Source of the DNA: Candidatus Fraserbacteria bacterium RBG_16_55_9
Lineage (GTDB): Bacteria > Bipolaricaulota > Bipolaricaulia > RBG-16-55-9
Direction of reading: 5' to 3'
NCBI GenBank assembly: GCA_001778455.1
Contig: MFGX01000094.1
Span: 4,057 to 12,983, forward strand
Length of the DNA: 8,927 nt
Made by a program: the position numbers and the translations under genes. The first letter of the stretch is position 1. Each line of letters opens with the position of its first letter. Shown here piece after piece: positions 5,668-8,927 of the stretch. Below the pieces are notes generated by a model that did not search any database, had not been told where the DNA came from, and saw only the letters and a program-made list of their open reading frames with translations.

Positions 5668-8600
5668 TTACTTTAGTACTTCGCGCGATTCGAGGTGCGC
5701 GTCGATCTCCCAACGCGTGCGCCAGATTGGACGCATCTCCTTGCGAGCAGACAACTCCAACTGATCACCAGCGTGCGATGATCCGGGTTGAGAAGCATTT
5801 CCATACATCAGGAGCGCTTTTGCCCGTACAGGCGTGGAAAACTCGATGGCCGCGAAGTACGAATCACCAGCCACCGACTGGAAATATCCATCGGGTGCGG
5901 GTGTGTAATAGATCACCCGAACGATGCCTGCGGGGTCACCGGGGCCACCGTTGCCGGGATAATCTTTGTCACCGTAGCGTAATCGCATGACATCACCCCA
6001 AGCTATATCAAGTTGACCATAGACCGCTTGGACTTGAGTAGCTGCCGCTTCCAGCGCTGCTACAGCACTCTGGGCATCGGCCAACCCGTCAGGCGTGTTG
6101 ATGGGGTTCTTCTCATCCCAAGGAGTTGAAAAGAAGTTGGAGGCGAACGAGTCCACAGGCTTCATTGCCTCCATCCAGAAGAGAAAGAGCACGGCACCAC
6201 GGCTCTCGGCATTCGCCTGACGATCCCAAGCCTCCAGCACATCGGCTGCCTGTTTCCCCATGTCGCTCCCGTATTGCCTTGCTGCCGGGATCAGATCGTC
6301 GAGAATGCGATCTGCCAGCTCCATGCGCGTCGAGTATTTTCCAGCGATCAGCTCTTCAAATGAGATCTGGTCATCCTCCATGAGCATGTGCGCCAGACGC
6401 TGGGCTCGGAAATTCATGAGGCGCGGGGAGAGATACGGGGCATAATCGTCCGGATTGAGCGCTGGAGGCAGAGTTGTTGCCCAAGGCGGGTCGTTTGCGT
6501 TCTCGAGCCATCCGCTCGGTGGATCGATCACTATGGGTAGATCCCGATAGGAGTGGTATTTCGTCCATAATGTGGCTGACGTGTCTCCGGGAACGACGCC
6601 CGACCAGTAGCGCGCGTCACCCTGAGAACGAACGGGCACTCGACCGTTGAAGAAGTGCATGATATGTCCATCGCGGTCCGCGTACATCACGGTAAAAACC
6701 GGGATCTTCAAGCGGCTCAGTACGGCTCTGAAGCCACTCAAGGACTTCGCGCGCCCCATATCCCACCACTCTTCCAGGGGGGTCATCTGGTCTACACCAA
6801 TGACGCGCAGCGCCAGCGCTTTCCCATCTCTTTCGGCAACGACGGCACCCTGGATGGAGCGACGGATGACCAGAGTTTCCTCCCGTAAACTGCCATCGGC
6901 CTGCTTTACTTTGAGGGTCTGGGTTTCGATCTCAAAGGGGCGGACTTCGCCATCAAAGCGATAGCCTCCATCGGCCAGGGTCAACTCATAGAGATCCGAG
7001 GCGTCCAGTGCGTTCACCGTGTGCGTCCAGCCCAGATAGTCGTTGAATGCTATGGCCAGACCGGGAAAACCGACGAGAGTTGCCCCGTATGCGTTATAGT
7101 CTGGTGAGGTCAACTGCGCTTCATACCAGCGCAAGAAATCAACCCATGGCAGATGCGGGTTCGCCACGAGCATGGCATGCCCATCCTCTGAACGCGATGG
7201 AGAGATGGCCCACGCGTTCGAACCGGCAAGAACGTCTTCGTAGTTTTGGCTGATTGTTTCGGGTGCACCCATCCACTCCTTGATGGCCGTCTGTGCGGAC
7301 ACTCCACCGGCGTAACCGTTCAGGGTCGCAAAGAAGTGGAAGATGCGTCCCGCATGTGCCAGTACATCTATCTCATCCACCGGCAACACGACTTCCGCAT
7401 CATCGGCAATTTCATCCGCATGCTCTTTTGCGTAGTCGTTGATTCCCTGGGCAAAGGCAGCCAAGTAGCCGCGGAACTTCGGGCTCTGCTGGTTGTACCA
7501 CTCGTGGGCTCGGGCGGGGATTCCATTGAGCCGTGTCCAGTGATCGGATTCGAGATAGGGTTCACCCCAGTATTCTGCCCCTCGCCCGCGGGCTTGACCA
7601 TAGAGGCGCAAGATGACATCTCCATGGCTCTTCATTTGTGCCCAACCGAAGGCATAGAAGAGACCTTTCGAGTCTTTAGCAAAGATGTGCGGAACACCCC
7701 ACGTATCCCAGAGGATCTCCGTCGGTTTGGAACTCACCTTCTCCGCTTCCGGTGCACGCTTGAATTCGAGCTCACCCAAGAGCAAGTTCTTCATCGTCAG
7801 CCTCGTCACTTCCGCTTCCGCATTCAATGCGAAGGTGATCAGCCAAGTCCCCGAAGACGCCAAGACGCGGTCATAGAAGACGAGACGGAACGTGTCGTAG
7901 TGCCAGTGTTCCAGGTCACCGGTCAGAACCAGATCCGACGATTGCAGGCTTAGTTTGCCATTCTCTTGGGTGATCTTCACTTGACCGTACATCTTGCTCG
8001 TGTACGTCCCTGTGTATTTTTCGAGAGAGAGCGATGGCTTTGTATCTTTGGCTCGTGATTCTTCCTGTTGCTGCTGCAGTGCTGTGATCTGTTGCTCGAC
8101 TCCCTTGACCAACTGCAAGAAATCCGCGTTCCAGTCACGCGTTGGCGCATTCAAGTAGAGATCGAAGACTTTGAACATCAAGAGATCGCGTAGAGGCGAG
8201 CCGTCCATATTGATCAAGATGGCCAGACCCAGTTTCTTCTCCGGGATCATGGCGACCATCGCGGACATGCCGTCAATGTTGCCTCCATGCTGCACGAGCT
8301 TCTCGCCCCGGTAATCTTGCACGAACCAACCAAGCCCGTATGTGTTGAAGTGCGTGCCTGTGTTCAAAGGGTCTGGAGTGGGAGAAGGAGAGAGGACCAT
8401 CTGTGGAGTGTGCATCTCTTCGATGGCTGGAGAACTGAGAAGTTGGTGGTCCTCGTACGTGCCCTTTCCCAGTTGCATCCGAAGCCATTGGGCCATATCT
8501 GTGATATTGGCATTGATGGAACCTGCCGGCCCGATGTTGTCGATGTTGCGGTAGGAGATCGCCTCCACTTGGTCACCAAGCTTCGCGTGGGGCATGGCAA

Positions 8601-8927
8601 CATTCTCAGCTCCCTCTAGAGCTGTCGTGCTGGTATTGCTTGAGGACATCCCGAGCGGTGTGAAGATGCGCTGCGTTATGAAGTCGTCCCAACTCATGCC
8701 CGATGCCGCTGTCACCACTTGACCCGCGGCCAAGAACATGATGTTCTGATAGCCGAACAGGGTACGAAAACTCCAGCTTGGCTCCAGATAGCGAATGCGA
8801 TGCAGGATCTCGTCTCGATCATAGCTAGAGCCGTACCAGATGAGATCGCCGCGCTCCAGGCCGCTTCGATGCGTCAAGAGATCACGAATGGTGAACTCGC
8901 GTGTGACCCAAGGGTCGAAGAGCTGAA
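5668..8927 (-). CDS. Fusion: serine beta-lactamase-like domain + DUF3471 + penicillin acylase (5' partial)
   Basis: One open frame from the right edge to TAA at 5670-5668, over 1,080 codons; the N-terminus lies outside. A TTG at 8877 is not a start: it is a Leu inside IRDLLTHRSGL, a conserved S12-family motif. Numbering from that codon, residues 1-245 are beta-lactamase/DD-peptidase-like, with the YxN motif Y43-Q-N45 and HGG at 197-199; the catalytic SxxK must lie off the window. A Gln-rich helix (257-275) leads to a DUF3471-like beta domain (285-375). Residues 386-1069 are a full S45 Ntn hydrolase: the start ILWDTWGVPHIFAKD, the autoproteolysis site DVLAG/SNAW with nucleophile Ser553 (codon 7219-7221), NPHLPW (573-578), NDYLGWTHTVN (612-622), and SGWLENANDPPW holding the candidate catalytic Asn793 or Asn795. 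Relatives hydrolyse amide bonds of penicillins, acylhomoserine lactones or acylated peptides. The acylase part has no signal peptide, so export would depend on the unseen N-terminus. The substrate is unknown. Confidence 0.9.
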   Translation of the reverse strand, partial: QLFDPWVTREFTIRDLLTHRSGLERGDLIWYGSSYDRDEILHRIRYLEPSWSFRTLFGYQNIMFLAAGQVVTAASGMSWDDFITQRIFTPLGMSSSNTSTTALEGAENVAMPHAKLGDQVEAISYRNIDNIGPAGSINANITDMAQWLRMQLGKGTYEDHQLLSSPAIEEMHTPQMVLSPSPTPDPLNTGTHFNTYGLGWFVQDYRGEKLVQHGGNIDGMSAMVAMIPEKKLGLAILINMDGSPLRDLLMFKVFDLYLNAPTRDWNADFLQLVKGVEQQITALQQQQEESRAKDTKPSLSLEKYTGTYTSKMYGQVKITQENGKLSLQSSDLVLTGDLEHWHYDTFRLVFYDRVLASSGTWLITFALNAEAEVTRLTMKNLLLGELEFKRAPEAEKVSSKPTEILWDTWGVPHIFAKDSKGLFYAFGWAQMKSHGDVILRLYGQARGRGAEYWGEPYLESDHWTRLNGIPARAHEWYNQQSPKFRGYLAAFAQGINDYAKEHADEIADDAEVVLPVDEIDVLAHAGRIFHFFATLNGYAGGVSAQTAIKEWMGAPETISQNYEDVLAGSNAWAISPSRSEDGHAMLVANPHLPWVDFLRWYEAQLTSPDYNAYGATLVGFPGLAIAFNDYLGWTHTVNALDASDLYELTLADGGYRFDGEVRPFEIETQTLKVKQADGSLREETLVIRRSIQGAVVAERDGKALALRVIGVDQMTPLEEWWDMGRAKSLSGFRAVLSRLKIPVFTVMYADRDGHIMHFFNGRVPVRSQGDARYWSGVVPGDTSATLWTKYHSYRDLPIVIDPPSGWLENANDPPWATTLPPALNPDDYAPYLSPRLMNFRAQRLAHMLMEDDQISFEELIAGKYSTRMELADRILDDLIPAARQYGSDMGKQAADVLEAWDRQANAESRGAVLFLFWMEAMKPVDSFASNFFSTPWDEKNPINTPDGLADAQSAVAALEAAATQVQAVYGQLDIAWGDVMRLRYGDKDYPGNGGPGDPAGIVRVIYYTPAPDGYFQSVAGDSYFAAIEFSTPVRAKALLMYGNASQPGSSHAGDQLELSARKEMRPIWRTRWEIDAHLESREVLK

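Noticed and set aside
7246..7953. A 235-codon open frame on the plus strand, antisense to the fusion gene
   Set aside because: It lies wholly opposite a well-supported coding sequence, has no ribosome binding site or recognisable motifs, and is the kind of shadow frame expected from that gene's codon bias.
8875..8877. TTG at 8877 as the start of the large hydrolase
   Set aside because: The frame is open to the window edge and the preceding residues (DPWVTREFTIRDL) complete a conserved S12-family motif, so this is an internal leucine.
1..8927. CRISPR arrays, tRNA or rRNA genes, insertion sequences, phage genes
   Set aside because: No regularly spaced repeats, cloverleaf structures, rRNA-like stretches, transposase motifs or terminal inverted repeats were seen on either strand.

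Overview
The window is bacterial chromosomal DNA of moderate, fairly even GC content. Genes are closely packed, ribosome binding sites are strong and purine-rich, and nothing in it looks phage- or transposon-derived. No rRNA, tRNA, CRISPR array or insertion sequence was seen. No phylogenetic marker is present, so I do not assign a phylum; an uncultured, free-living bacterium is a reasonable guess and no more.

Left part (1-4328, plus strand): five co-directional genes with gaps of 20, -4, 33 and 16 bases, probably one transcription unit. They are (1) the C-terminal part of a protein with a glutamate-synthase-type GXGXG beta-helix domain, cut by the window edge; (2) a HAD-family phosphatase-like hydrolase; (3) a GNAT acetyltransferase overlapping it by ATGA; (4) a membrane-anchored LiaF-like / toast-rack protein; (5) an unrecognised secreted protein with a proline-rich linker. 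A 221-base gap follows. It holds an inverted repeat and a TATAAT box, and then comes a lone plus-strand kinase of the aminoglycoside/macrolide phosphotransferase superfamily (4550-5437).

Right part (5469-8927, minus strand), convergent with the kinase: a very large gene cut by the right edge, followed after 19 bases by a 59-residue membrane protein with a near-perfect Shine-Dalgarno sequence. The large gene is the most interesting item. One uninterrupted frame encodes a serine beta-lactamase/DD-peptidase-like domain (family S12), a DUF3471-like beta domain, and a complete penicillin-acylase/acylhomoserine-lactone-acylase-like Ntn hydrolase (family S45) with no signal peptide of its own.

How the genes might work together: the minus-strand pair looks like an exported bifunctional hydrolase plus a small membrane protein. 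The antibiotic-kinase-like gene and the envelope-stress-like LiaF protein lie nearby. A shared role in handling acylated, peptide-like or antibiotic-like compounds at the cell envelope is possible, but it is inference from domain content only.
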